Of a stretch of DNA of 64,000 nucleotides, positions 27,942 through 37,617 are shown piece by piece. The notes under the pieces are model-generated. The model worked only from the letters and a program-made list of their open reading frames with translations. It was not told where the DNA came from and ran no database searches. Position 1 is the stretch's first letter; each line of letters starts with the position of its first letter. The DNA is from an uncultured Pseudoruegeria sp. (GTDB lineage: Bacteria > Pseudomonadota > Alphaproteobacteria > Rhodobacterales > Rhodobacteraceae). A program made the translations under genes and the position numbers. The stretch is from NCBI GenBank assembly GCA_947498155.1, contig CANMJD010000001.1:930001-994000 (forward strand), written 5' to 3'.

Positions 27942-28297
27942 TCCAGCGCTCCTTTTTTCCACTCATAAGCAAAACCGATGGTCAGCACTGCCAAAAACAC
28001 CATCATCGACCAGAACCCCAGCAACCCGACATCCTTAAAGGCAACAGCCCAAGGGAAGAGGAAAGCAATTTCGAGATCGAAAATGATGAACAGGATGGCC
28101 ACCAGATAGAAGCGCACATCAAATTTCATCCGCGCATCATCAAAGGCGTTAAAGCCACATTCATAGGCGGATACTTTTTCCGGATCGGGGTTTCGCACCG
28201 CCAGAACCACCGCCGCAAGAATCAGGACGAGGCCCAACGCGATGGCCAGTCCCAGAAAAATAAGGATTGGCAGGTATTCTCTTAGCAGATCGTCCAC
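27932..28297 (-). CDS. nuoA: NADH-quinone oxidoreductase subunit A
   Basis: A 121-residue membrane subunit (ND3 homologue) with three helices. The hallmark loop '[32 protein letters not shown]' (described in pieces) contains the conserved Cys and the ND3 glutamates. The start is GTG at 28297 (reading [12 protein letters not shown]), six bases after GAGGAG; the longer open frame to 28387 has no family likeness. First gene of the complex I cluster. Confidence 0.95.
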   Translation of the reverse strand: MDDLLREYLPILIFLGLAIALGLVLILAAVVLAVRNPDPEKVSAYECGFNAFDDARMKFDVRFYLVAILFIIFDLEIAFLFPWAVAFKDVGLLGFWSMMVFLAVLTIGFAYEWKKGALEWE

Positions 28298-28349
28298 AAC
28301 TGGCTCCTCGTATGCACAAAACGTCGGCGCATGGATATTAGCTCTTTGC

Positions 28350-28378
28350 GGTTTACCCCTCCCGTTTACGAGGGTCAA
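28350..28378 (-). promoter_or_regulatory. nuoA: Candidate nuoA promoter
   Basis: On the minus strand, TTGACC (28378-28373) and TAAACC (28355-28350) are spaced by 17 bases, upstream of the nuoA GTG at 28297. Transcription would begin near 28343 with a leader of about 45 bases. Confidence 0.45.
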
Positions 28379-28432
28379 CAGACGCAATGCCGCGTAAGGT
28401 TAATTCTGCAGCACTGGCGTCTTGTCTCCCTT

Positions 28433-28462
28433 CATTTTGACAAAAATATCCCTGCCGGAGGC
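28433..28462. repeat. Dispersed intergenic repeat, partial copy D
   Basis: CATTTTGACAAAAATATCCC is followed by TGCCGGAGGC. It matches the left half of the copies at 37681 and 45993 (TTTGAC, then A-rich, then ATATCCC) but lacks the GCAGCGCC hairpin. It lies just after the stop of the DegT-like gene. Confidence 0.45.
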
Positions 28463-28473
28463 AAGAAAACCTA

Positions 28474-29676
28474 TCACGCGGCTTTTGCGGCAGACTTTTT
28501 GACTTCTTCATCAATGATACGCCCGATCAACGCACAGTCCTCTAGTGAAAAGGTCAGCGGCAAACGCATATCAATAATAGCCTTCAGGATACGGTCACTT
28601 TTGGGCATTGGCGGACTGTCGACATAGCGCCAACTGTCATAGCGAGAGGTGAACCCAACCGGCTCTGCCCCTCCGAACCATTTCAGCTCAACCCCCCGTG
28701 CGGCACAGCCCCGCAATACCTCCTGAATCGCTTCGTCGGGCCAATCCAGCAGCAAAAACTGGATCGACGAGCCCACAAAAGTCTCGGCTTGGGGCCGCGC
28801 AATCAGGGTCAGGCCCGGCGTTTGCTGCAGCGCGTGCTCAACCACCTGATACCGCGCCAACCATTTCTGGATTTGCCCTTCCAAGGCCCGCAGCTGTGGC
28901 CGCAGAATGGCGGCGCGCAGATTATCCATGCGCCCCGAAACATTCGGCGTGTCATAACGGATCGTTTCAAAGGCCGACTCTGGCGGGCCTGCCGGATGGC
29001 GGCCATAGAGCATATAACTCCCCGAGAGCATCGTCGCACGCGCCATTGCCGCCGCGTCATCGGAAATCAGCAACCCGCCTTCTCCGGCATTGATATGCTT
29101 ATAGGTCTGACAGGAAAAACATCCAAAAACACCATGGCGACCAGAGGCCACATCCCCCCAACGCGCGCCCATTGTATGGGCGCAATCCTCGATCACCTGC
29201 ACGCCCGCCGCCTCACAGAGCGCCATCAGGGCATCCATGTCACACAGATGGCCGCGCATATGGGATAGCAGCAACACCTTTGAGCTGGTTTGTTGAATTT
29301 TCCGCGACAGATCCTCCAGATCAATCACCAATTCCTCTGTCACCCCGACAAAGACCGGCACCGCCCCGACAGAGGCAATCGCCCCGGGCACCGGCGCAAG
29401 GGTAAACGCATTTGTAAGCACCTGCTGGCCAGGCTTAACCCCCAGCGCCCGCAGGGCCGTGGCCATGGCATAGCCGCCAGACGCCACCGCCAATGCATAG
29501 GCCGCTCCGGTCTGGGCTTTAAACTCCAGCTCCAGAAGCCCCGTTTCGGACTCCTCGCCCTCTATCAGATTATAGCGATGCAGCCGACCACTGCGCATGA
29601 CGCGCACGGCGGCGTCTATCCCCTCTTCGGGAATTGGCTCCTGCTGCGTAAAACTACCGTGAAATTGATCGCCCAT
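28474..29676 (-). CDS. DegT/DnrJ/EryC1/StrS-family aminotransferase
   Basis: A 400-residue PLP-dependent enzyme of the sugar aminotransferase family. The PLP lysine is K193 in 'SCQTYKHINAGEGG', D164 in 'VIEDCAHTMGA' would contact the pyridine nitrogen, and 'ALAVASGGYAMATALRAL' forms the phosphate-side segment. Family members transfer an amino group to nucleotide-linked keto sugars for surface polysaccharides or antibiotics; here no other sugar genes are adjacent except the glycosyltransferase-like and sulfotransferase genes 1-4 kb away. The start at 29676 (MGDQFHGSF) is preferred over 29721. Confidence 0.85.
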   Translation of the reverse strand: MGDQFHGSFTQQEPIPEEGIDAAVRVMRSGRLHRYNLIEGEESETGLLELEFKAQTGAAYALAVASGGYAMATALRALGVKPGQQVLTNAFTLAPVPGAIASVGAVPVFVGVTEELVIDLEDLSRKIQQTSSKVLLLSHMRGHLCDMDALMALCEAAGVQVIEDCAHTMGARWGDVASGRHGVFGCFSCQTYKHINAGEGGLLISDDAAAMARATMLSGSYMLYGRHPAGPPESAFETIRYDTPNVSGRMDNLRAAILRPQLRALEGQIQKWLARYQVVEHALQQTPGLTLIARPQAETFVGSSIQFLLLDWPDEAIQEVLRGCAARGVELKWFGGAEPVGFTSRYDSWRYVDSPPMPKSDRILKAIIDMRLPLTFSLEDCALIGRIIDEEVKKSAAKAA

Positions 29677-29745
29677 GCTGTGCCTTTCGCCTCGCGCCAG
29701 ACCAAAGCTTGCCCGCCGCACCGGATTCGGTCAACGCACCGTGTC

Positions 29746-30411
29746 TCACCGGATCAGTTTTTTCAAAATCCCCTCCAGATCATTATAATGATCCAGCAAT
29801 GCCTCTGGTTGCAAATCCGCGACCGCATGCCCCGTCGGGCCGAATGTCACCAGCACCGAGGGCACCTTGGCGGCCCGCGCGGTTTCGCGATCGGTCACCG
29901 TGTCGCCAATAAGCACAGAACGGGAAACATCGCCCCCTGCCCGCTTTACGGTTTCAACAAATGGCGCGGGATCGGGTTTGCGCACCGGCAGGGTATCAGC
30001 GCCAACCAACGCAGCAAAATGATCCCGCACCCCCAACCGCGTCAGCAAGGTTTGCGCCAGTCCCTCTGGCTTGTTCGTGCAGACCCCGACGACATAACCC
30101 TGCGCTTTTAGCCGCTCCACCGCCTCTATTGCACCGTCATATAGCACCGTATAGCGATCGATATTATCGCCGTAGGCCTGCAAAAGTATTGGGTATTGCG
30201 CGGCGACATCGGCCTCGGTGAAATCCGGTTTGACGCGGCCAAATCCCAACGTCAGCATGGCCCGCCCACCGTGAAAAGCTGTGGCGGCATCGGCGACGGG
30301 GTCCAGAACATCCCCCAACCCAAGGCCGTTGAAACAGGCATTGGCGGCGGCGATCAGATCTTTGCTGGTATCGGCCAAAGTGCCGTCCAGATCAAAAATG
30401 ACAGTGCGCAT
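29746..30411 (-). CDS. gph: Phosphoglycolate phosphatase-like HAD hydrolase
   Basis: A 221-residue haloacid-dehalogenase phosphatase. Motif I 'VIFDLDGTLADTS' supplies the nucleophile D7 and D9; motif II is in 'VGVCTNKPEG'; the lysine is in 'VRKPDPAPF'; motif IV is 'VLIGDTVTDRETA'. The cap domain and length fit the Gph subgroup, which removes phosphate from 2-phosphoglycolate. The start at 30411 (MRTVIF) follows GGGGGACAC and replaces a longer frame to 30516. It is divergent from glmU. Confidence 0.88.
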   Translation of the reverse strand: MRTVIFDLDGTLADTSKDLIAAANACFNGLGLGDVLDPVADAATAFHGGRAMLTLGFGRVKPDFTEADVAAQYPILLQAYGDNIDRYTVLYDGAIEAVERLKAQGYVVGVCTNKPEGLAQTLLTRLGVRDHFAALVGADTLPVRKPDPAPFVETVKRAGGDVSRSVLIGDTVTDRETARAAKVPSVLVTFGPTGHAVADLQPEALLDHYNDLEGILKKLIR

Positions 30412-30541
30412 AGTGTCCCCCTTCGGCGGTTTCCCGCCATGTTGTGCAATATAGCGTAAATAGTTTTGATGCCGCCTGCTCTTGCGATGCCCGCAAAGAC
30501 CGATAGAACGGGTCACAACAGAATGAAAGAGCAGATACCTT

Positions 30542-31897
30542 ATGCCTACAGCGCTTATTGTCCTGGCCGCCGGTCAGGGATCACGGATGAATTCGGAATT
30601 GCCCAAGGTTTTACACCCTTTGGGAGGTGCCCCGTTGATGGTGCATGCAATTCGCGCCGGCTCAGCACTCGAACCGGCCCGCACTGTGATTGTCACCGGT
30701 CATGGAGCGGCAAAGGTCAAGGACGCCGCACTGGCTTATGATGATCAGCTTCTGATCGCCCATCAGGCGGAGCAAAACGGCACTGCGCACGCGGTGGCGC
30801 AGGCCCAAGCGGCGCTGAGCGGCTTTGAAGGCGATGCGATTGTGCTCTATGGCGACACCCCGTTCATTCGCGCCGAAACGCTGGCGGCCATGGCAGAGGC
30901 ACGCAAAGAGCATGCGGTTGTTGTGCTGGGATTTGACGCTGCTGATCCGGGGCGTTACGGGCGGTTGCTGACCAAAGGTGATCAACTGGATCGCATCGTT
31001 GAATACAAGGACGCAAGCGACGAAGAACGCGCTGTAAGCCTTTGTAATTCTGGTGTTGTTGCTGCGGATGCACAGGTTTTGTTTGAGCTGATTTCAGCTG
31101 TGGGCAATGACAATGCCAGCGGTGAATACTACCTACCCGATATTGTTGAAATTGCCCGCAGCAAGGGGCTGTCGGCCGGTTTTGTCACCTGCACAGAGGC
31201 CGAAACCCAAGGTATCAACACGCGGGCCGAACTGGCCGCAGCAGAGGCGACGCTACAGGGGCACAAACGCGCCGAGGCGCTTGAGAACGGGGTTACATTG
31301 CTGGCCCCTGAAACCGTGTTCTTTGCCTATGACACCTATGTCGGGCGCGATACGGTGATTGAACAGAATGTGGTTTTTGGTCCCGGTGTGACCGTAGAAA
31401 GCGATGCGGTGATCCGCGCCTTCAGCCATCTGGAAGGCTGTCATGTGTCCCAGCAATCCATCGTTGGCCCCTATGCCCGCCTGCGTCCGGGAACCGAATT
31501 GGCCGAAAAAGTCCGCATTGGCAATTTTGTCGAAATCAAAAACGCCGAACTCGCCGAAGGAGCCAAGGTCAATCACCTCTCCTACATCGGCGATGCGACG
31601 GTGGGCAAAGCAACCAATATCGGCGCCGGCTCGATCACCTGCAATTATGACGGGGTTTTCAAACACCGCACCGAAATCGGTCAACAGGCGTTTATCGGCT
31701 CTAACACCATGTTGGTGGCCCCTGTTAAAATCGGCGACGAAGCCATGACCGCCTCCGGATCAGTGGTCACAACAGATGTGGCCGCCGGTGCTTTGGCCGT
31801 GGCGCGCGCCAAACAGGTTACAAAACCCGGGCTGGCGCGCAAAATGTTCGAAAAGTTAAAGGCCGCTAAGGCGCGCAAGTCAAAGGAAGCCAAATAA
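30542..31897 (+). CDS. glmU: Bifunctional GlmU (N-acetylglucosamine-1-P uridyltransferase / glucosamine-1-P acetyltransferase)
   Basis: A 451-residue bifunctional enzyme producing UDP-GlcNAc for peptidoglycan and lipopolysaccharide. The N-terminal uridyltransferase domain shows 'LAAGQGSRMNSELPKVLHPL'; the C-terminal left-handed beta-helix has many hexapeptide turns and the acetyltransferase segments 'NFVEIKNAELAEGAKVNHLS' and 'NIGAGSITCNYDG'. The stop overlaps the glmS start by one base (TAATG), so the two steps of the pathway are coupled. Confidence 0.96.
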   Translation: MPTALIVLAAGQGSRMNSELPKVLHPLGGAPLMVHAIRAGSALEPARTVIVTGHGAAKVKDAALAYDDQLLIAHQAEQNGTAHAVAQAQAALSGFEGDAIVLYGDTPFIRAETLAAMAEARKEHAVVVLGFDAADPGRYGRLLTKGDQLDRIVEYKDASDEERAVSLCNSGVVAADAQVLFELISAVGNDNASGEYYLPDIVEIARSKGLSAGFVTCTEAETQGINTRAELAAAEATLQGHKRAEALENGVTLLAPETVFFAYDTYVGRDTVIEQNVVFGPGVTVESDAVIRAFSHLEGCHVSQQSIVGPYARLRPGTELAEKVRIGNFVEIKNAELAEGAKVNHLSYIGDATVGKATNIGAGSITCNYDGVFKHRTEIGQQAFIGSNTMLVAPVKIGDEAMTASGSVVTTDVAAGALAVARAKQVTKPGLARKMFEKLKAAKARKSKEAK

Positions 31898-33720
31898 TGT
31901 GTGGAATTGTCGGGGTCCTTGGCGAACATGAAGCCGCGCCAATCGTTGTTGAAGCCTTAAAACGGCTTGAATATCGCGGTTATGACAGCGCCGGAATTGC
32001 CACCGTGAACAACGGCGTTCTGGATCGCCGCCGCGCAGTGGGCAAGCTGGTGAATCTGTCTGATCTGCTGGTCCATGCGCCTTTGGCCGGAAAATCCGCC
32101 ATCGGTCATACCCGCTGGGCCACCCATGGCGCGCCCAGTGTCAACAATGCCCATCCGCATCAGGCTGGCCCGGTGGCCGTCGTGCACAACGGGATCATCG
32201 AAAATTTTCGCGATCTGCGCGAAGAACTCGCCGCATCCGGCATGCAGTTTGTCACCGAAACCGACACGGAAACTGTCGCGCTGCTGACGCAAAACTACAT
32301 GAAGCAAGGGTTAACCCCGCGAGAAGCTGCGGAAAAAACCCTTTCACGTCTGGAGGGGGCCTTTGCGCTTTGCTTTCTGTTTGAAGGCGAGGAAGACCTG
32401 ATCATCGCCGCCCGCAAGGGGTCTCCGCTGGCAATTGGCCACGGGGATGGTGAAATGTTTGTGGGCTCCGATGCCATCGCACTGTCTCCGATGACAAATG
32501 AGGTCACCTATCTGGCCGAAGGCGATTGGGCGATCCTGACCCGCACGTCGCTTGAGATCCGGGATCACACCGGTGCCTTGGCCAATCGCGCAAAACGTAC
32601 CATCCAGATCGATGCAACCCAGATCGAAAAAGGCGGCCATAAGCATTTCATGAGCAAGGAAATCGCCGAGCAGCCCACGGTTTTGGGCGAGGCTGTCGAT
32701 TTTTATCTGTCTCAGGATGGTAATAGGGTGAAGTTCCCCGTCGAAGGGCTTGATTTCAAAGATTACGACCGGATCACCATGGTGGCCTGTGGCACGGCTT
32801 TCTACGCCTGTCTAACAGCAAAATACTGGTTCGAACAATTCGCCCGCATGCCCGTCGAAGTCGATATCGCTTCGGAATTCCGCTATCGCGAACCGCCTGT
32901 CTCTCCACGCACGCTGGCGGTTTTTGTATCGCAATCCGGTGAAACCGCCGACACCCTTGCCGCGCTGCGCTATATGGAAGGCAAAGCGGCCAAAATATTG
33001 TCGGTGGTGAATAACCCCGAAAGCTCTATGGCGCGCGAAAGCGATATTATCCTGCCCATTCTGGCGGGGGTGGAAATCGGCGTGGCCTCGACCAAGGCCT
33101 TTACCTGCCAGTTGAATGTTCTGGCCCTAATGGCCCTTGGCGCAGCGCAGGACCGCGACATCCTGAATGCGGAACAAATCGCCGATCACCTTGCAGCGCT
33201 TCGTAATTTGCCGGGTCTGATGAACCACGCGCTCAGCACCAGCGAAAAGATCAAAACCGTCTCGCGCAGCTTGTCCAAGGCGCAGGATATTCTGTTTCTG
33301 GGGCGCGGCGCGATGTTTGCCATTGCGTTAGAAGGTGCGCTAAAACTTAAGGAAATCAGCTATATACACGCAGAAGGCTATGCATCAGGAGAGCTGAAAC
33401 ATGGCCCTATCGCGCTAATTGATGAAAAAGTACCGGTCATCGTCATGGCCCCGCGTGACGGGCTGTTTGAGAAGACCGTTTCCAACATGCAGGAGGTCAT
33501 GGCCCGCGGTGGCAAGGTGCTTCTGGTCACCGATGCCGAAGGCGCACGGATCGCCGCTGATGGCGTCTGGGAGACAATTATCCTGCCGGATGTCTCTGAA
33601 CTTTACGCCCCCATTCTCTACGCCCTGCCCGCGCAATTGCTGGCCTATCATACCGCCGTCGCCAAAGGCACCGATGTCGATCAACCACGCAATCTAGCCA
33701 AATCGGTAACCGTAGAATGA
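31897..33720 (+). CDS. glmS: Glutamine--fructose-6-phosphate aminotransferase
   Basis: A 607-residue enzyme that makes glucosamine-6-phosphate from fructose-6-phosphate and glutamine, the entry step of amino-sugar synthesis. After Met comes the catalytic cysteine in 'CGIVGVLG'; the glutaminase domain continues with 'GHTRWATHGAPS'. Two SIS sugar-isomerase domains follow ('FVSQSGETADTLAALRY'), and the end 'DVDQPRNLAKSVTVE' is typical. No glmS ribozyme is expected upstream, as the gene overlaps glmU. It overlaps the next gene by four bases. Confidence 0.97.
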   Translation: MCGIVGVLGEHEAAPIVVEALKRLEYRGYDSAGIATVNNGVLDRRRAVGKLVNLSDLLVHAPLAGKSAIGHTRWATHGAPSVNNAHPHQAGPVAVVHNGIIENFRDLREELAASGMQFVTETDTETVALLTQNYMKQGLTPREAAEKTLSRLEGAFALCFLFEGEEDLIIAARKGSPLAIGHGDGEMFVGSDAIALSPMTNEVTYLAEGDWAILTRTSLEIRDHTGALANRAKRTIQIDATQIEKGGHKHFMSKEIAEQPTVLGEAVDFYLSQDGNRVKFPVEGLDFKDYDRITMVACGTAFYACLTAKYWFEQFARMPVEVDIASEFRYREPPVSPRTLAVFVSQSGETADTLAALRYMEGKAAKILSVVNNPESSMARESDIILPILAGVEIGVASTKAFTCQLNVLALMALGAAQDRDILNAEQIADHLAALRNLPGLMNHALSTSEKIKTVSRSLSKAQDILFLGRGAMFAIALEGALKLKEISYIHAEGYASGELKHGPIALIDEKVPVIVMAPRDGLFEKTVSNMQEVMARGGKVLLVTDAEGARIAADGVWETIILPDVSELYAPILYALPAQLLAYHTAVAKGTDVDQPRNLAKSVTVE

Positions 33721-34403
33721 CCCCAGAAGCCGCCATCGCCGCCCTGAGTGCCCATCAAATCGAGGGCAAAGCCGCCGATATGCGCGCCTATCATAAGGCC
33801 GACCGCCCCTATCTGGGGGTGTCAAATCCCGACATTGATGCCGAAGTCAAATCATGGCGGGCCGAAATGAGCGTCGAGGAACGCGTCTCCCTTGCGGCGG
33901 CCCTCTGGGAAAGCAACATCCACGAAGCCCGTGTCGCGGCGGCAAAACTGCTGGTTCAGGCGCGGCTGCGCCCCGACGAAGACGCTTGGGCGTTAATAGC
34001 CAGTTGGGTGCCGCAATTTGACGCTTGGGCAATCGCGGATCACGCCTGTGGGGCCGGATCAAAACGGCTTATGGCTGACCCGACCCGTCTGGATCAGGTC
34101 GAAGAATGGACCACCTCAGAGCATTTATGGAGCCGGCGCGCCGCCCTTGTGATGACTTTGCCATGGACCAAGCTCAACAATCCCAAACCTGCCGATCTGG
34201 AGGTGCGCGAACGGGTGTTGGGCTGGGCGGCGGGCTATGTGGATGACCGTGCGTGGTTCATTCAAAAAGCCATTGGCTGGTGGCTGCGCGATCTGTCCAA
34301 ACATGACGCTGCGCGCGTGGAGGCCTTTGTCGATACCTATGGCGAACGGATGAAACCCTTTGCCCGTAAAGAAGCCCTGCGTTTGCTGAAGAAATCCAGC
34401 TAG
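33717..34403 (+). CDS. AlkD-like DNA alkylation repair protein
   Basis: A 228-residue all-helical HEAT-repeat-like protein of the AlkC/AlkD family, DNA glycosylases that remove alkylated purines. Matches in pattern: 'YLGVSNPDIDAEVKSW', 'LAAALWESNIHEARVAAAKLL', 'WSRRAALVMTLPW' and 'FIQKAIGWWLRDLSKHD', the last being typical of AlkD. The start overlaps the glmS stop by four bases. Its stop shares the CTAG at 34400-34403 with the stop of the convergent acyl-CoA synthetase gene. Confidence 0.85.
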   Translation: MTPEAAIAALSAHQIEGKAADMRAYHKADRPYLGVSNPDIDAEVKSWRAEMSVEERVSLAAALWESNIHEARVAAAKLLVQARLRPDEDAWALIASWVPQFDAWAIADHACGAGSKRLMADPTRLDQVEEWTTSEHLWSRRAALVMTLPWTKLNNPKPADLEVRERVLGWAAGYVDDRAWFIQKAIGWWLRDLSKHDAARVEAFVDTYGERMKPFARKEALRLLKKSS

Positions 34404-36031
34404 ATCGCCGATAGATCCCGCAGGCTGCGCCGCAGGATTTTGCCCGTGGCAGTGACCGGCATGGTTTCCAGCGGCTGGATCATTCTGGGGGCCACATGGG
34501 GCGATACCCTGTCGCGCACGCGGGCGATCAGCTGTGACTCCAGCCCGTCCCAGTTTGCTCCGTCGCGCAGCACCACAAAGGCCTTAACCACTTCGGTGCG
34601 AACCGGATCAGGCACACCAATGGCGGCGGCCATGACCACATCTGGATGCGCGGACAGGCAATTCTCGATCTCGGTCGGGCCGATGCGATAGCCCGCCGAG
34701 GTAATCACATCATCGCTGCGGCTTTCAAACCGGAAATATCCCTCGGCATCCTTGCGCCCCAGATCACCGGTGCAAAGCCAGCCGTTCACAAATTTTTTCT
34801 CGGTAGCGGCAGGGTTGTTCCAATAGCCCAGAAACATGACAGGGTCCGGGGCCCGAATGGCGATTTCACCCAAAGTGTCCGCAGGGACTTCGGCGCCTTT
34901 GGAATCAATGATCGCCACCTCATGCCCGGGCACGGCGTAGCCCATGGTATCGGGTTTTACTGTCATCAGATCCGGATTGGCCGAAATCACAAGGTTGCAT
35001 TCGGTTTGGCCGTAAACCTCGTTGATCGGCGCGCCAAGCCTGCGCGTGCCCCAATCATGCAGGGCCTCTCCCAGACTTTCACCGCCGGAGGTCACGGATT
35101 TCACCCGAAGCCCTGATGGCGTTTTGGCCGTTTGCAACATCCGCAGGGCCGTGGGTGGCATGAAAAGCCGCGTCAGGGCGTGTTCGGTCATCAAGGAATA
35201 AGCATAGTCCGGATCAAATTTCCGCATACGGTGGCTCAGCTGCGGCACCCCGTAGTACAGACAGGGCATCGCCATATCCATCAATCCGCCAATCCACGCC
35301 CAATCCGCCGGTGTCCAGCCCATTTCAGACCCCGCCGGAAACCCACCATGCCCAACTTCCATCGATGGCAAATGCCCCAACAAGAACCGATGGGCATGCA
35401 ACGCCCCTTTGGGCGGGCCGGTGGTGCCCGAGGTATAGATCAACACGGCGGGGTCTTCGGCTTTGGTTTGCACCGGTACGAAGTGGCGCGATGCGCGGGA
35501 AAGTTCCTCCCAAAACGACAGGCCCGCCCCCGCATCCACCGAATAGATCGTCTGCAGCGCCCCCGCGTCTGCGGTTTTGACAGATTCCGCCTTGTCCAGA
35601 TTCTCGCCATCGGTAATCAGCACTTTTGCCCCGCTATCCTGCAAGCGATAGCTCAGGGCATCAGGCCCGAACAACGTAAACAACGGCAAGGCAATCGCCC
35701 CGATCTTATACGTCGCCAAATGTGCAATCAGCACAGCTGGCCCCTGCGGCAGCAACATCCCGACCCGGTCCCCCTGCGTCACCCCATAGGCGCGCAAGAC
35801 ATTGGCAAACTGGTCGGAGGCGGTCTTTAGCTGAGCGAAAGTATAACGGGTCGTCGTGCCATCCTCGGCAAGGTGAACAAGTGCCAGACGCTGCGGATCA
35901 GCCCGCGCCCACCGATCGCAACAGACCTCTGCAATGTTAAAATTATTCGGGATCGACCAGCGGAAATTCTGCCGCGCCTGCTGCCAGTCCCACGCCGGAT
36001 CAATCAAACGCAACCTGTTCTCAGCCGCCAT
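34400..36031 (-). CDS. Acyl-CoA synthetase (AMP-forming)
   Basis: A ~543-residue ANL-superfamily enzyme that activates a carboxylic acid through an acyl-adenylate. The P-loop-like motif is 'YTSGTTGPPKGALHAH'; 'INEVYGQTECNLVI' is motif A5; 'LCTGDLGRKDAEGYF' carries the ribose-binding Asp; and 'PVTATGKILRRSLRDL' holds the catalytic lysine. It resembles medium-chain or acetyl-CoA-synthetase-like enzymes, but the substrate cannot be read from the sequence. The start at 36031 (MAAENRLRL) is given; ATG at 36037 or TTG at 36040 are alternatives. It overlaps the upstream lipoprotein gene slightly. Confidence 0.87.
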   Translation of the reverse strand: MAAENRLRLIDPAWDWQQARQNFRWSIPNNFNIAEVCCDRWARADPQRLALVHLAEDGTTTRYTFAQLKTASDQFANVLRAYGVTQGDRVGMLLPQGPAVLIAHLATYKIGAIALPLFTLFGPDALSYRLQDSGAKVLITDGENLDKAESVKTADAGALQTIYSVDAGAGLSFWEELSRASRHFVPVQTKAEDPAVLIYTSGTTGPPKGALHAHRFLLGHLPSMEVGHGGFPAGSEMGWTPADWAWIGGLMDMAMPCLYYGVPQLSHRMRKFDPDYAYSLMTEHALTRLFMPPTALRMLQTAKTPSGLRVKSVTSGGESLGEALHDWGTRRLGAPINEVYGQTECNLVISANPDLMTVKPDTMGYAVPGHEVAIIDSKGAEVPADTLGEIAIRAPDPVMFLGYWNNPAATEKKFVNGWLCTGDLGRKDAEGYFRFESRSDDVITSAGYRIGPTEIENCLSAHPDVVMAAAIGVPDPVRTEVVKAFVVLRDGANWDGLESQLIARVRDRVSPHVAPRMIQPLETMPVTATGKILRRSLRDLSAI

Positions 36032-36509
36032 AAACATCAAGCTCGGGTAAATCTGTCAACGCAACCTCAAGCACCCGCATGGCGGCCAGTGAAATCCGGC
36101 TGCCCGCCGAGGTCGCGCCTTCGATCGGGCGCAGTTCCAACGCCACAGAAGCACCGCTTTTGACATCCTTGACACTGCCCATCTGAGGCGTGCTCACCAG
36201 CGGTGTTTCAAGCCAAAACCCCCCCGCCGCCGGATCGCCAAGCGAGGCAATGGTTCGCCCGATCAAAGGGTCAGAGGCTGTCACAGCCGTTTCCGCCGCC
36301 GCCCTTTCAGAGGCAGTGGTGGTGTCAAATTGCTCAACGGTTTGGGCATCTTGTGGTGCGGCGCGTGCAGCCGGTGGCAAGGCGGCAATTTGCTTTCCGC
36401 CTTCCGGCCCAGCCGCAGCGTCGGGCTTCGGATCGGTGAATACCGGAGTACAGGCCGCAAGGGCCGCGACGATAAAAATACTTGGGTTCAGATAAAGCCG
36501 TGTTTTCAT
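36021..36509 (-). CDS. Small lipoprotein, unknown function
   Basis: A 162-residue protein with a lipoprotein signal ('[15 protein letters not shown]', lipobox LAAC), then an Ala/Pro/Glu-rich linker and a compact C-terminal part '[20 protein letters not shown]...[27 protein letters not shown]' in pieces. Similar Rhodobacterales proteins have been labelled 'D-galactarate dehydratase' in databases, but nothing here resembles that enzyme. The start at 36509 (MKTRLYLN) gives a proper signal; the longer frame to 36635 does not. It runs into the acyl-CoA synthetase gene and is divergent from moaA. Confidence 0.72.
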   Translation of the reverse strand: MKTRLYLNPSIFIVAALAACTPVFTDPKPDAAAGPEGGKQIAALPPAARAAPQDAQTVEQFDTTTASERAAAETAVTASDPLIGRTIASLGDPAAGGFWLETPLVSTPQMGSVKDVKSGASVALELRPIEGATSAGSRISLAAMRVLEVALTDLPELDVYGG

Positions 36510-36608
36510 AGTCAAACCATAGGCCAAAGCCTGCCCCTCTTTCAATCCGTCAAGAAGGTGATCAGCACTTCCTTGCCCTTGGCCAATCCCTACCCTAGGT
36601 TCCTCTTG

Positions 36609-37613
36609 ATGGAACATTTGATTGACCCCTTTCAACGCGCGATCACCTATTTGCGTGTTTCGGTAACAGACCGCTGCGATTTTCGCTGCGTCTATTGTAT
36701 GTCCGAAAACATGACCTTTCTGCCAAAGAAAGAACTGCTCACTCTCGAAGAGCTGGACCGGTTATGCTCTGCCTTTATCAGCAGCGGTGTGCGCAAACTA
36801 CGGATCACCGGCGGGGAGCCCTTGGTGCGCAAGGGCATCATGACCTTCTTTGATAGCATGTCACGTCATCTGGCTGCCGGTAGGCTTGACGAGCTCACCC
36901 TGACGACCAACGGATCACAACTGGCAAAATATGCCGATGATCTGGCCGCAGCCGGAGTGCGGCGGGTGAATATTTCACTGGATACACTCGATGATGCGAA
37001 ATTCGCCGAAATTACCCGATGGGGCCGACTGGATCAGGTGATCAAAGGGATCGATGCCGCCCAAAAGGCAGGTTTGCGGGTTAAGATCAACACCGTGGCG
37101 CTGAAAGGGTTCAACGAAAACGAACTCTTTACGCTGGCGGCGTGGTGTGCCGAACGGGATATGGACCTCACCTTTATCGAAGTCATGCCCATGGGCGACA
37201 TCGGCAATGAAAACCGACTGATGCAATATTGGTCTCTGAATGACTTGCGCAGCCGCCTTGAGGAAAGGTTTACCGTAACAGATCTGGTAGAACGGAGCGG
37301 TGGACCGGCGCGCTATCTGCGGCTCGAGGAATCAGGGCAGAAAATCGGCCTGATCACCCCGATGACCCATAATTTCTGCGAAAGCTGTAACCGTGTGCGG
37401 ATCACCTGCACCGGCGAAATCTACACCTGCCTCGGTCAGGAAGGCAAAAGCGATCTGCGCGCACCGCTGCGCGCCCATCCTGACGATGACGTCCCCTTGT
37501 TGGCCGCCATTCATGCCGCCATTGGCCTCAAACCCAAAGGCCATGATTTTGACTATTCCCGTCAGGAACTCGGCGGCCAGATGAGCCGCCACATGAGTCA
37601 CACAGGTGGATAA
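36609..37613 (+). CDS. moaA: GTP 3',8-cyclase (molybdopterin biosynthesis)
   Basis: A 334-residue radical-SAM enzyme that converts GTP to 3',8-cyclo-GTP, the first step of molybdenum cofactor synthesis. The radical-SAM cluster is 'CDFRCVYC' (C23, C27, C30); the second cluster is in '[19 protein letters not shown]', and the protein ends in the essential Gly-Gly. The start at 36609 ([15 protein letters not shown]) matches the family; the longer open frame back to 36330 overlaps the divergent lipoprotein gene. Confidence 0.95.
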   Translation: MEHLIDPFQRAITYLRVSVTDRCDFRCVYCMSENMTFLPKKELLTLEELDRLCSAFISSGVRKLRITGGEPLVRKGIMTFFDSMSRHLAAGRLDELTLTTNGSQLAKYADDLAAAGVRRVNISLDTLDDAKFAEITRWGRLDQVIKGIDAAQKAGLRVKINTVALKGFNENELFTLAAWCAERDMDLTFIEVMPMGDIGNENRLMQYWSLNDLRSRLEERFTVTDLVERSGGPARYLRLEESGQKIGLITPMTHNFCESCNRVRITCTGEIYTCLGQEGKSDLRAPLRAHPDDDVPLLAAIHAAIGLKPKGHDFDYSRQELGGQMSRHMSHTGG

Positions 37614-37617
37614 AAGA

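Noticed and set aside
28433-28462. Reading the partial repeat as part of the nuoA promoter
   Set aside because: A better-placed TTGACC/TAAACC pair lies nearer nuoA, and the element matches the dispersed repeat family found at other gene ends.
31897-33720. glmS ribozyme or riboswitch
   Set aside because: glmS overlaps glmU by one base, so there is no leader, and the ribozyme is a feature of Gram-positive bacteria.
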